Of a stretch of DNA of 64,000 nt, positions 51,102-60,434 are shown piece after piece (position 1 is the first letter of the stretch; each line of letters opens with the position of its first letter). This stretch comes from Treponema vincentii (GTDB taxonomy: Bacteria > Spirochaetota > Spirochaetia > Treponematales > Treponemataceae). The stretch is taken from NCBI RefSeq assembly GCF_010365865.1, contig NZ_CP048020.1, positions 620,001-684,000 of the forward strand, written 5' to 3'. Under the pieces are notes generated by a model that was not told the origin of the DNA, did no database searches, and saw only the letters and a program-made list of their open reading frames with translations. A program made the translations under genes and the position numbers.

Positions 51102-51881
51102 CTAAAATAACCGGTCAAGATAATCTATGCCGCATTGCAAATGAGAAAGCCAATCTAAGAAGAGCTCTACCTTATCATCGGTGTAAACAGCTCCGTGCTG
51201 AGGCGCAATAACAGACGGGTTCAATAGTCGCACTGCTTCAACCCAGCGCTTGACAATCTTATTGGCTGCCATATATCTAACGTGGAAGGGTTCGATCAAT
51301 GGGATATGCTTTTGGAAATCGTCGATAAAGAGCGTTTCGTCTTCTTCTTTTTCAAATACGGCGGCGCCAATATCACCGCTAAACAAGATACGAGAACGTT
51401 CGTCAAAGAGCGAAAACTGTCCCGGCGAATGCATAAAATGGGAAGGTACACATCGCAGCTTATTGCCGGAAGTCAAAGAAATGCTCATACCCTTGTCAGG
51501 AATGCCGGTCATACGCGAAACGTCAACAATGCCGAAGTGAGGCATGAAACGGAGCCAAAGAGAAGAAATATAAATCTGTGCCTGTGTAATACCAAGCCAC
51601 AGGGCAATGCCGGAAGATACATCGGGATCTTGATGAGAGAAAAAGATGATGTCGATTTTATCTACTGATATAAACCTACTGACGGCGGTTACTACCTGCG
51701 AGAAAAGATGCACCCCACCCGGATCCAGTAGGATTCCGCGACCGTTATCGATGATCAAGTACTGCATGGTCTGTACGGCGCCCTTCCGGTATTTTGTTTC
51801 GCCGCCCAGCCAGATAAACTTATGATTCTCATCTTCGTAAAGAATCTTGCCTTGCACACGTACATTTGCATCAGATGTCAT
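51102..51881 (-). CDS. odp: Oxygen-binding di-iron protein (ODP) sensor
   Basis: A 259-residue metallo-beta-lactamase-fold protein related to the di-iron domain of flavodiiron NO/O2 reductases but without flavodoxin. The metal site is visible: HxDxD in FFSHQDPD (about 82-86), His in HFMHSPGQF (about 149), bridging Asp in FSGDIG (about 168) and His in APQHG (about 226). In T. denticola the homologue binds O2 and signals to a sensorless receptor. The same gene pair is seen here, with ODP first. It is a sensor, not an enzyme. Confidence 0.9.
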   Translation of the reverse strand: MTSDANVRVQGKILYEDENHKFIWLGGETKYRKGAVQTMQYLIIDNGRGILLDPGGVHLFSQVVTAVSRFISVDKIDIIFFSHQDPDVSSGIALWLGITQAQIYISSLWLRFMPHFGIVDVSRMTGIPDKGMSISLTSGNKLRCVPSHFMHSPGQFSLFDERSRILFSGDIGAAVFEKEEDETLFIDDFQKHIPLIEPFHVRYMAANKIVKRWVEAVRLLNPSVIAPQHGAVYTDDKVELFLDWLSHLQCGIDYLDRLF

Positions 51882-52139
51882 TATTTTCCTACTACCTCGT
51901 ATCTAAAGACTGTATTCAACATATACTTGCAGTATATCGATAAATCAAATGAGAGGCAAGTCAAGTGGAGAATGATCCCTAATATTAGCAGTTTATCAGT
52001 AGATGAATGATCCCGTATGGTATACGACGTTTACTTTTTTTTGAAAATGATATTGACGATTACGGATAATTCAGTAAATTCTATAAGAAGGCATAATAAA
52101 ATTAACATAAACAAAAAAATACGCCGGAAGGTTACAAAT

Positions 52140-54854
52140 ATGAAATATGGAGAGAGGTATGCGTATACGGTAATAGCGGTTATTGCAGTTGTTACCGTAT
52201 TTTTCGGCTTTATGATTCCGAAAATCAACATGGATAATGAGTTACGTCATTTCTTCCCGGAAGAGCATCCGTCGAATATCAGGTTCAAACAGTTAACAAA
52301 GGACTTTGGCGATCAATATGCGATGGATATCGTGCTGGAAACTAATGAAGATACTATTCTTCGCCCTGATTATATCGCTGCAATTAAAAATATCTCCGAA
52401 GAGCTTGCGTTACTCGATAATGTCGTAAAGGTACGGTCTTTAACCGATATCGAGTTTATTACCGCTATGGACGGCGCCCTTGTTGTAGAACCATTACTCC
52501 CCGAACGGTTTTCGGGAACTGCGGCGGAAATTCAAGCGATAAAGCAGAAAATTTTTGAATGGCCGCACGCCTACCTCGGTACGATTATTTCGGATAGTTT
52601 TAAAGGCGTGCAGATTGTCGTAACTATCGCCTCAACGAGTACGCCTACCGAAGTCAGTACGCTCTATAATAATACGGTAGAGATAGTCAAGCGGAATTTG
52701 CAAACGGTAAACGGGGTATCGTATAAAATTGCCGGTGATCCGGTACTTGCCGAACATGCAAAGCTTTTTATGTATGCGGATTTACGCAATCTTATCCCGC
52801 TGATCACTGCAGTGGTATTACTCTGTCTGTTTTTATCTTTTAAGAATATTGAAGGAACTATTCTGCCGCTGCTTGCGGTGCTTATCAGTACGGTATGGAC
52901 GATCGGCACGATGGCTCTTATCGGAGAACCGTTGACTATCGTTTCGAGCTGCTTGCCGGTACTGCTGATCGCCGTCGGCTCCGCTTACGGTATTCACATT
53001 GTCAATCATTATTATCAGCATCTTGAAACGGAGCCGCCGATCCCCTCACAGGAACGCCATCGCGCCATCGTCGCTGAATCGCTGAAAGGAGTTCGTGCGC
53101 CGGTACTGCTTGCAGGTATTACGACAATCGCAGGGTTTATATCCACCATCACCAGCCCGATAAAACCGCTAAAATCCTTTGCAACGTTCAGCGCTTACGG
53201 TATTGTAATCGAATTGGTTATAGCATTTCTACTTATCCCTGCATTGTTGATCCTGAAACCCATGAGTCTTGTGCAAAAACAGCAAAAAAAGATGCAGATG
53301 CATTCGACAAAGCAAAATGCGCGGCTTGCCGCATTGGGGATAAAGATAGACGAAAAAGGGATGATGCATAGGATTTATCTCTTTTTTAACCGACATCGGG
53401 CGGGGTTTATCATCATGCTGCTTGTCATTATCAATCTTTCGATCTGGGGCATCTATCAGTTAAATATTGAGTCGGCTTTTTTGGAGTATTTCCTTAAAAA
53501 CTCCGAAATACGGGAAGGTGTTTCTTACATCGACAGTCATTATGTCGGCTCTACGGGGTTTAGTCTGGTGATCGACGGTAAAAAGAAAGGTGCGCTTTGC
53601 GATCCGGAAATTTTAAAACAAATGGACGGGCTTTCAGGTTTCCTCACGGATAACTACGCCGATATCGGCACGATATTATCGTTTTCCGATTTTATTAAGC
53701 GGCTTAATCAGGTGATGCATAAAGATATGCAAACCGAATATTCCGCGACCGCCGAATCCGCCGACAAAGGTTCGCAATCCGGCGAGAGCTTCTTTTCGGA
53801 TGCCGGAAGTTTCTTTGCCGATTCCGATACCGAACAAGGCAGCAGAATACCGGCTGAGTCTTCACCGGATAGTCTTGCGGTTCAGACTGTATCACGCGCG
53901 GCCGACACTTCACCTTCTTTTGCTGCACGGTATCGCGGAAAGGCATTGACAGCCGATGACGTGATGGAGCTTTTTATCGCCGCGTATGCGCAATCGGGAG
54001 GAAAGGACGTTACACTCCCCGAATTTATAGCCGCACTGCAAAAGGAACTGAACTACAACGGAGCTGCTTACGATGAAATTCCCTACGACGTTTCAAAATA
54101 TCCGGTTGCTAATCGTGAGGAATTAAAAAACTTAATTTCGCAATATCTTCTATTGTATTCAGGTTCGCTTGATGATTTGGTGGATGAGCAGCTGGAGCCG
54201 TCAAAGACCCGTATGCAGATAATGATGCGCGTTCACGACACCGGTAAGATAAAAGCGGTTATCGATGCTGCGACGCAGTATGCGCAGCAGCATTTTCCCG
54301 AAGGCTACACGTTGGAAGCCTCCGGCCTTGGGGAGCTTGAAACTGCAATGACCTCGATGATTATCGGTAGTCAGATATCCAGTTTGCTGCTTGCCATTGT
54401 GATTGTGTTTTGCATTTTGTCCCTGTATTACCGTTCTCCGTTTGCAGGGCTTATCGGTGCGGTTCCACTCGGCGTTTCCATTCTGATGAACTTTGGCATT
54501 ATGGGACTTACCGGTATTAACCTCGATATGGTAACCAGTCTGGTGGCAGCGATTGCCATCGGGATCGGCATCGACTATACCGTTCACTTTATGAATAACT
54601 ATCATAAGGAGCGGCTAAGAACGGACGATTTAACCGCCGTAACGGTCAATACGTTACAGCTTTCGGGAAAAGCCATTATGGTCAACGCCGCATCGGTCGG
54701 GTTCGGCTTTGTCGTGCTGTGCTTTTCCCGCTTTGTGGTGTTGCGGTTTGTCGGGTTTCTAGTCGCGGTTGTTATGCTGACCGGCTCCGTCGCAGCTATG
54801 ACGATTTTGCCGATGCTGCTCAACATATTTAAACCGCGTTTTATGGCTAAATAG
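52140..54854 (+). CDS. MMPL/RND-family transporter
   Basis: A 904-residue inner-membrane transporter starting behind GGAAGG at 52140 (upstream open frame is unlikely to be used). It has two halves, each with a large periplasmic loop and a bundle of about five helices: GDPVLAEHAKLFMYADLRNLIPLITAVVLL and GLGELETAMTSMIIGSQISSLLLAIVIVF. GID.T.HF motifs end the second half (IGIGIDYTVHFMNNYH), as in the sterol-sensing/hopanoid-transporter class. It includes a Ser/Asp-rich insert at about 530-600. Together with the next two genes it probably moves a lipid or hydrophobic substrate to the outer membrane. Confidence 0.92.
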   Translation: MKYGERYAYTVIAVIAVVTVFFGFMIPKINMDNELRHFFPEEHPSNIRFKQLTKDFGDQYAMDIVLETNEDTILRPDYIAAIKNISEELALLDNVVKVRSLTDIEFITAMDGALVVEPLLPERFSGTAAEIQAIKQKIFEWPHAYLGTIISDSFKGVQIVVTIASTSTPTEVSTLYNNTVEIVKRNLQTVNGVSYKIAGDPVLAEHAKLFMYADLRNLIPLITAVVLLCLFLSFKNIEGTILPLLAVLISTVWTIGTMALIGEPLTIVSSCLPVLLIAVGSAYGIHIVNHYYQHLETEPPIPSQERHRAIVAESLKGVRAPVLLAGITTIAGFISTITSPIKPLKSFATFSAYGIVIELVIAFLLIPALLILKPMSLVQKQQKKMQMHSTKQNARLAALGIKIDEKGMMHRIYLFFNRHRAGFIIMLLVIINLSIWGIYQLNIESAFLEYFLKNSEIREGVSYIDSHYVGSTGFSLVIDGKKKGALCDPEILKQMDGLSGFLTDNYADIGTILSFSDFIKRLNQVMHKDMQTEYSATAESADKGSQSGESFFSDAGSFFADSDTEQGSRIPAESSPDSLAVQTVSRAADTSPSFAARYRGKALTADDVMELFIAAYAQSGGKDVTLPEFIAALQKELNYNGAAYDEIPYDVSKYPVANREELKNLISQYLLLYSGSLDDLVDEQLEPSKTRMQIMMRVHDTGKIKAVIDAATQYAQQHFPEGYTLEASGLGELETAMTSMIIGSQISSLLLAIVIVFCILSLYYRSPFAGLIGAVPLGVSILMNFGIMGLTGINLDMVTSLVAAIAIGIGIDYTVHFMNNYHKERLRTDDLTAVTVNTLQLSGKAIMVNAASVGFGFVVLCFSRFVVLRFVGFLVAVVMLTGSVAAMTILPMLLNIFKPRFMAK

Positions 54855-54869
54855 ATAGGAGGTGTGAAG

Positions 54870-55652
54870 ATGACACACTTAATAAGAAAGATGGTGTTGA
54901 TACCGTTGCTCGCTGCCGGTATTGCTGGGGTGCTTGCTGCCGAAGACGGCAAAAGTGTCGTACAAAAGTCGCTCGATGTGCCGCGCCCGCGGTTTACCCA
55001 TAGCGCCGTAAAAATGGAATTGATCGATTCAAATAATTCCGTCGACGAACGTATGATCGAAGAATGGGCAAAGGATCCCGGAGACAAAACCGGCGCGGCG
55101 CTGATTATATTCCGACAGCCTGCTTCGGTAAAGGATACGCGCTTTTTGCAAATTGTGAATAAAGACCGTGCCAACGACAAGTGGATCTATATGCCTGCGC
55201 TGCGCACTACCCGCCGTATCGCTTCTGCTGACGGAGCAAAGTCCTTTATGGGCACCGATGCTAGTTATGACGATCTGGAAACGCGCAAAATCGACGAAGA
55301 TACGCACGAACTGCTTGGAACCGAAACGGTCGGCCCGTATACCTGTTATAAAGTTGAATCAACACCGGTTAATGTAAAGTCAAGCCAGTACCTTAAACGG
55401 ATTTCATACATCGATCAAGAAACATCCATACCGGTTAAAATCGAAATGTACGATAAAAAAGGCGCACTGCTGAAAGTCTTGGAGATCGAGAAGATCGAAA
55501 AACAGGGAGACTATCGGATTCCTATGCAGGGGAAAATGACAAACGTACAGACGAAACATACCACCCGCATCACCATCCTCAAGCTCGAACTGGACAAACC
55601 GATCAACGATAAAATGTTTACGCAGAATTTCTTAAACACGGGGAAACTGTAA
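54870..55652 (+). CDS. LolA-like outer-membrane lipoprotein-sorting protein
   Basis: A 260-residue periplasmic protein with AGGAGG seven bases before the ATG at 54870. The signal peptide ends near VLAAEDG. The mature part matches the LolA-like PF17131 type: ALIIFRQPASVKDTRFLQI, KWIYMPALRTTRRIASADGAKSFMGTDASYDDLE and KIEMYDKKGALLKVLEIEKIEK. These proteins have an unclosed beta-barrel for hydrophobic cargo. It lies 15 bases after the transporter, which argues for a shared export route. Confidence 0.93.
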   Translation: MTHLIRKMVLIPLLAAGIAGVLAAEDGKSVVQKSLDVPRPRFTHSAVKMELIDSNNSVDERMIEEWAKDPGDKTGAALIIFRQPASVKDTRFLQIVNKDRANDKWIYMPALRTTRRIASADGAKSFMGTDASYDDLETRKIDEDTHELLGTETVGPYTCYKVESTPVNVKSSQYLKRISYIDQETSIPVKIEMYDKKGALLKVLEIEKIEKQGDYRIPMQGKMTNVQTKHTTRITILKLELDKPINDKMFTQNFLNTGKL

Positions 55653-55654
55653 TA

Positions 55655-55745
55655 TAATTGGTAATTCATAATTTGTGATGGGTAATTACGTATTACAAAT
55701 TGCCAATTACAAATTGATTACGCATTACCAATTATCCATTGAATT
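55655..55745. repeat. AATTGGTAAT-type palindromic repeat
   Basis: AATTGGTAATTCATAATTTG and CATTACCAATTATCCATTGA are inverted around further ATTACAAATT units. It is related to 30985-31072 in the opposite direction. It lies in the middle of an apparent operon. Confidence 0.65.
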
Positions 55746-55791
55746 GCCGCAGGAGTCCGTCGCTGATGCGATGAATACGGAGAGGTGCGTT

Positions 55792-57678
55792 ATGAAGAAA
55801 AAGTATTTGATGTGTGCACTGGTTTCAATTGCGCTGCTGAGAGCGTTGGCTGCACAGGCCTCTTTTTTTGATGATGGGGGCGGAATAGTCCCTGATTCTG
55901 CGGAAACAAATTTCAGTTCAGCGGAAACGGATACGAACGGCGTAATGAATTCCGCTTCGATGAGTAAATCGGAGAAAATACTGGAATGGCACGGCTTTGC
56001 CAAACTGGATGCGCGGCTTTGGGTACATCCCGATGTAAAGCGCGCTGATGCAATCCCCGTGTTCGGATTGACGGTAAGTCATAGCAGCCCTAAAACGGAG
56101 TTGTCCGCCGATTTGCAGTTGAATGTGCGGACAGTAAAGGATTATCCGCTCGATATCCTCAATGAACTGACGATGCGCGCTTATTTAGGCGACTGCGTGC
56201 TGTCCGCCGGAAAACTGAAGCTCGTGTGGGGCAAGGGCGATATGATTCACGTGCTCGACGTATTCAATGCGAACGACCTTACCGACTTTACCATCCCCGC
56301 CTATATAGACCGCAGAATAGGCGAACCGATGGTGCATTTTGCCTATAATGCCCCGATTCCGCTGCGGCTTGAACTTGCATGGGCTCCGTCTATGACACCC
56401 GACCGTATTGCGTTGTCCGGCCCGTGGGTACCGCCTCAGCTGTACCGAGCAAAGCAGAGTGCGCACAATTATCTATTAGGGGCTATAAACGATTCAACTT
56501 CGGCTTTTTCACTCTTTTTTGATGAAACAAAACTACAACAAGCGCTTCATGATCCTATTTCAAAGATACTGAAAGAAAATATCCCCGATTCGATTACCAT
56601 TGATATGAAAGATATTGTAGGGAAACTTAATGAAAGCGCTTTACTTGAGGGCATTACTATTGGAAAAAAAAGTATAAAAAAATTGTTGGAAAATCTTGCA
56701 AAACAGAAAATCACCATACCGACTACGGAAATCATTGAAAGGTTTTTGCCTCCCAAACCGGACGGCACCCCCTATACTGAAGCGGAATTGAAAGCGGCGC
56801 TGCAAGGGGAGCCGTTTTTAACACAGGCAACAGCCTTTATAGCGAAACAGATCGCCGACACAGCAAAAAAAGCGGAGACGGAATTTATTGCAAGTCTAAA
56901 AACAGCCGATGCGGTTATCGGGAGTTTCCGATTTGATGAATTTGTGAAAATCGGCATGAATGCCTTTTTACCCGATATGCATAACATCAAATATGGGCAG
57001 TACGGTATACGACTTTCCGGTTCGGCGGGGCCGGTGGATATGGCGGGGCAGTATTATTTCGGACACTATAAGACGCCGTCGATTGACGTAGACGCTATGG
57101 TCGCCAATGCGCTTGCCGGAAAAAGCCTTGCCGATTGCGTACACTACGATCCTGTACATATCTTCGGCATCGATCTGGGAACGGCAATCGCAATGTTCAA
57201 TTTAAAGTCTGAATTTGCCTACTACATGACAGGTGATTTTAAAGGTACCGACCCTGCAGTGCATAACAACAGCATTCAGTGGGTGATGGGATTTGACGTC
57301 GATATCCCCTTGAATAACATCAATGTTAATATCCAAAACCTCGGCGCATGGACGCTCGGCTTCAAAAAAGTGAAAGAAAATAATGAGAACGGGAAATTCG
57401 ACATGGATTGGAATACGGCGGGAAAATCAACCAACAATAAGTTGATCGTCAACATTTCCGATTCGTGGCTGCATGAAAATCTCACCGATTCCCTTACCTG
57501 TATCTGGGGCATAGAACATAACGATTTCGTCATAATACCTAAATTGCGCTACCGTATTAAAGATGAACTGTACGTAGAAGGAACAGGCGCTTACATTTAT
57601 GCCGCAAATAAAAAGAGCGAGTTTTCAAACTGGAAAAACAATCATTTTGTCCAAGCAAGTCTTGAGTATCGATTTTGA
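55792..57678 (+). CDS. Outer-membrane beta-barrel protein (DUF1302-like)
   Basis: A 628-residue protein starting at 55792 (MKKKYLMCALVSIALL). The signal peptide ends LAAQA. The rest alternates strands typical of a large barrel. A conserved stretch (LSAGKLKLVWGKGDMIHVLDVFNANDLTDF) resembles DUF1302 proteins that accompany RND transporters, and the C-terminus ends in an aromatic-rich strand (HFVQASLEYRF) as in BAM substrates. A helical insert of about 150 residues (about 235-410) is unusual for a barrel and may be periplasmic or surface. It is the third gene of the transporter cluster. Confidence 0.85.
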   Translation: MKKKYLMCALVSIALLRALAAQASFFDDGGGIVPDSAETNFSSAETDTNGVMNSASMSKSEKILEWHGFAKLDARLWVHPDVKRADAIPVFGLTVSHSSPKTELSADLQLNVRTVKDYPLDILNELTMRAYLGDCVLSAGKLKLVWGKGDMIHVLDVFNANDLTDFTIPAYIDRRIGEPMVHFAYNAPIPLRLELAWAPSMTPDRIALSGPWVPPQLYRAKQSAHNYLLGAINDSTSAFSLFFDETKLQQALHDPISKILKENIPDSITIDMKDIVGKLNESALLEGITIGKKSIKKLLENLAKQKITIPTTEIIERFLPPKPDGTPYTEAELKAALQGEPFLTQATAFIAKQIADTAKKAETEFIASLKTADAVIGSFRFDEFVKIGMNAFLPDMHNIKYGQYGIRLSGSAGPVDMAGQYYFGHYKTPSIDVDAMVANALAGKSLADCVHYDPVHIFGIDLGTAIAMFNLKSEFAYYMTGDFKGTDPAVHNNSIQWVMGFDVDIPLNNINVNIQNLGAWTLGFKKVKENNENGKFDMDWNTAGKSTNNKLIVNISDSWLHENLTDSLTCIWGIEHNDFVIIPKLRYRIKDELYVEGTGAYIYAANKKSEFSNWKNNHFVQASLEYRF

Positions 57679-57795
57679 AAACTAATTAATTTTTTAGAGA
57701 TGATATGCTGACACTTTGTAGAAAAAGAGGTATAGTAGGGCGCCCCAGAAATAGAGATTTCTATTATAACGGTGTTTTTTAAAGGAGTATACGGT

Positions 57796-59343
57796 ATGAA
57801 ACACGGTAAATTATTTGTCTTTAGCCTTATGATTCTTATTTTTATAATATCGTGCGGCAATAAAGACGCAAAGAATATCATAAGCATTAAAAACGCGTCA
57901 GCTGAAAAGCTTATCAATTCATTTACGAAATTTGAAAACAATTTTATGCTGCGCAGTGATATTGCCGACAACGGCTATGAACAATTAAATTTTTTTCTTA
58001 CCGATTATGATATACAGGGGCCGAAAGTCGAAAAGTTTTTGCAATCGGCAGCACCGTTCATTGATTCGGTTATCGAAAATAAAATCGGTGTAACGAGCCG
58101 CTTTATAAACGATAAAAAGGCACAAGCATTTAAGTTTTCTTATGCATTCAATAATATTTTACAAAACGAAGAAAAAACCGATGTCATCAATATCGTTATG
58201 GGACAAAAAAATATTGAAGCGGCGAGTCCTTCGATATTCAATAAAGCCTTTTCTATTCCTGCACAAGACCTCGGAAAAGCGCTTGCGCTTATTGCCCCTA
58301 AAGAAGTTCCTGCAAACCTCAATATCGATTTGACCTATAATACACTCAGAACATTTACTTCCATTCAACCGGATAAGGCGTCGCAAAAGCGTTATGATAA
58401 GGCTCAAGGTATTCTCTATAAGCATGCGGTTATCACACGGAATGGCGATACATATTCCATCGTATTCAATAATGATGATATCGTTAAATTCATCCCGGCT
58501 CTGGTAAATGCGGTAAAAAACGATAACAGGATAAAAGCTCTCTGGAATTTTTATGAAAACCTTTTTGAAAAAGAATTTAAAGAGATCGAAGAAAAATTCA
58601 ATACGGAAATAAAAGACAAGATTAAGGAGTGCTCTTTTACAGAAGAATTGATTGTTAAAGACAATCTAGTCATAAAGGATATATGCACCGTCAGTACCAA
58701 AGGTAAAGAAATTGTACATCTTGAGACCGGTATTAAAAATTATGAAAACCCGATTGACGGTATGACGTATACGCTCAATATTACCGATCCTAAACTTATC
58801 GATAAAGATACAAAAGCGGATATAATATCTTTTGTATTTGCTACCGAAGGTACTATTACCGATACGACAGCCAAAATCGATTATTCGGCATCTATGTCCG
58901 TTACAAACGATACCGAAAAATCCTCCCTTTCGGATATTGATATGCATTACTATTTTTATGCCGATACAACGAAGCAGAACGATAACTTTAAAATAGGAAT
59001 GGATGCAACCGCATATAACGGTCTTGATGGTAAGGACAAAGGTACAAAACAAGTCCTTATGAATATTGCAATGCAGGCATTAGGAACCGTTGAAAAAGCA
59101 CCGGATATCATTATTTATAAAGTCGACACCATCGGCATGGACTTGAAGACACCGGATACGGAGCAGTATACCGTGCAACTTGAAACCGATGCATCGGTTA
59201 TATACAGTAAAAATATCCTTGAAGATATTGTGATACCTAACGATACGGTTAAAGTGCTTGAGACAAAGGTCAATGAGTGGCAAGCCATTAAAGACGAAAT
59301 TACCGCGAACCTCAACGCACTTTCAACCCTCCTCAATCTATAG
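57796..59343 (+). CDS. Treponemal lipoprotein, unknown function
   Basis: A 515-residue protein starting at 57796 behind GGAG. The N-terminus MKHGKLFVFSLMILIFIISCGN has a classical lipobox. The mature protein alternates charged helices (FYENLFEKEFKEIEEKF) and strands, with no motif I know. Repeated EKADK/DTTAK/YFYAD-type stretches suggest a surface or periplasmic solute or peptide-binding fold, but this is speculative. It ends in a double terminator. Confidence 0.78.
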   Translation: MKHGKLFVFSLMILIFIISCGNKDAKNIISIKNASAEKLINSFTKFENNFMLRSDIADNGYEQLNFFLTDYDIQGPKVEKFLQSAAPFIDSVIENKIGVTSRFINDKKAQAFKFSYAFNNILQNEEKTDVINIVMGQKNIEAASPSIFNKAFSIPAQDLGKALALIAPKEVPANLNIDLTYNTLRTFTSIQPDKASQKRYDKAQGILYKHAVITRNGDTYSIVFNNDDIVKFIPALVNAVKNDNRIKALWNFYENLFEKEFKEIEEKFNTEIKDKIKECSFTEELIVKDNLVIKDICTVSTKGKEIVHLETGIKNYENPIDGMTYTLNITDPKLIDKDTKADIISFVFATEGTITDTTAKIDYSASMSVTNDTEKSSLSDIDMHYYFYADTTKQNDNFKIGMDATAYNGLDGKDKGTKQVLMNIAMQALGTVEKAPDIIIYKVDTIGMDLKTPDTEQYTVQLETDASVIYSKNILEDIVIPNDTVKVLETKVNEWQAIKDEITANLNALSTLLNL

Positions 59344-59432
59344 GGCATCTCTAGTTTTTTAGAGATTCCCTATAAAACACACCTCACACCACGTGCACGA
59401 AATTTTCTCCAAAATTTCGTGCATTTTTTTTC
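59343..59432 (+). terminator. Two hairpins after the lipoprotein gene
   Basis: GGGCATCTCTA/TAGAGATTCCC (59343-59370), then TGCACGAAATTTT/AAAATTTCGTGCA followed by nine T residues (59394-59432). The second is a strong intrinsic terminator. Confidence 0.88.
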
Positions 59433-59448
59433 TTCGATAAAAGAGGCA

Positions 59449-59571
59449 AACGCATCAGATGAATAAAGCAACTGCCACAATTATTCTGCGGGCAATGCAC
59501 CAAAATGTCTGATGCGTTTCCTTCCTTCTGCGTGAAATTTTATCCAAAATTTCACGCACTTTATTCTCTAA
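59449..59571. repeat. Abbreviated cruciform repeat and a related hairpin
   Basis: AAACGCATCAGA (59450-59461 region) pairs with TCTGATGCGTTT near 59508-59520 around a short, mostly unpaired centre. A second hairpin (GCGTGAAATTTT/AAAATTTCACGC, 59530-59556) echoes the terminator at 59394. The first is the same element as 59579-59711 with its inner arms lost. Confidence 0.75.
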
Positions 59572-59716
59572 AAGAGGCAAACGCATCAGATGAATAAAGC
59601 AACTGCCACAGAATAATTGAGGTTGCGAGACCATTTGAATCGCAAAGCGATTCAACTCTGGTTGAACGACCTCAATTATTCTATGGGGGTATAAAAACGT
59701 CTGATGCGTTTCCCGA
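59572..59716. repeat. Cloverleaf-type nested palindrome before flgN
   Basis: The outer stem is AAACGCATCAGA (59579-59590) with TCTGATGCGTTT (59700-59711). The second stem is AGAATAATTGAGGT (59610-59623) with ACCTCAATTATTCT (59669-59682). The inner hairpin is TTGAATCGC/GCGATTCAA (59635-59655). It is homologous to 62318-62542, where both outer stems are changed on both sides in a compensating way. Confidence 0.88.
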
Positions 59717-59769
59717 TTGTCCTCAAGGTTTTCCGCTAAATTCCGACACTGTAGCAGAAGGGGTATCAG

Positions 59770-60264
59770 ATGGACAAAGTATCCGCTGCAGGGAAAATCG
59801 AACAAGTCTTACAGCAGCAAATTAACGTGATGAAAGAAGTATATGCATATCAAAAAGAGCTTTCCGACTCCGTGCGGAACCGCTCATGGGAAGGCATTGA
59901 ACGCTGCGTGTTGAAAAGTACGCAGGCTTCCAATGAGTTTTTACGGCTTGATAAGCAGTGTTTTTTGCTTCTTAATCAGCTTGATCCGTATAACGAAGAG
60001 GTGAGTGATTTTTATGGCTATATTGCATCACTGCCTGCAGAAAATCAAAAAAAGCTATCGTATTTATATCGCCGCCTGCAACAGCAGGTGCAGCTCTCAA
60101 AAACTGCAAACGATACGCTTGACGCTTACGTTACTCATGTACAGACGCTGGTACAAGATATGATGGATGCCGCTGAAATCGGTACGAGAACAGCATTTTA
60201 TACCCGTACCGGTGCGCCGAGCCAATCAAATTACAGCAGTTTGGTTATCGATACGGTATTTTAA
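59770..60264 (+). CDS. flgN: FlgN-type flagellar chaperone
   Basis: A 164-residue, mostly helical protein directly upstream of flgK and flgL. It begins KVSAAGKIEQVLQQQINVMKEVYAYQKELSDSVRNRSWE and has the long-helix pattern of FlgN, the cytoplasmic chaperone for the hook-junction proteins FlgK and FlgL. GGGG precedes the start. Assignment rests on position and pattern, since FlgN sequences diverge strongly. Confidence 0.85.
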   Translation: MDKVSAAGKIEQVLQQQINVMKEVYAYQKELSDSVRNRSWEGIERCVLKSTQASNEFLRLDKQCFLLLNQLDPYNEEVSDFYGYIASLPAENQKKLSYLYRRLQQQVQLSKTANDTLDAYVTHVQTLVQDMMDAAEIGTRTAFYTRTGAPSQSNYSSLVIDTVF

Positions 60265-60274
60265 CGGATAGTAT

Positions 60275-60420
60275 TCAAGAAGGCGAGATAAAAAGCGCTG
60301 TCTGAAATAGCGCCATCGCTTTTTATCTCAAGTTTGCGTTGCAAACTCGATTATTTTACGAATGCGCTGATGCGCACGGCTAAAACCTTTTTTGGAAATT
60401 TAAATTTCCTGTAAAAGTTT
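60275..60420. repeat. Hairpin cluster between flgN and flgK
   Basis: GAGATAAAAAGCG pairs with CGCTTTTTATCTC around a GCGCT/AGCGC hairpin. AGTTTGC/GCAAACT, TGCGC/GCGCA and GGAAATTTAAATTTCC follow in series. It occupies the gap almost completely. Confidence 0.7.
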
Positions 60421-60434
60421 TTATGGGAGAAAAA

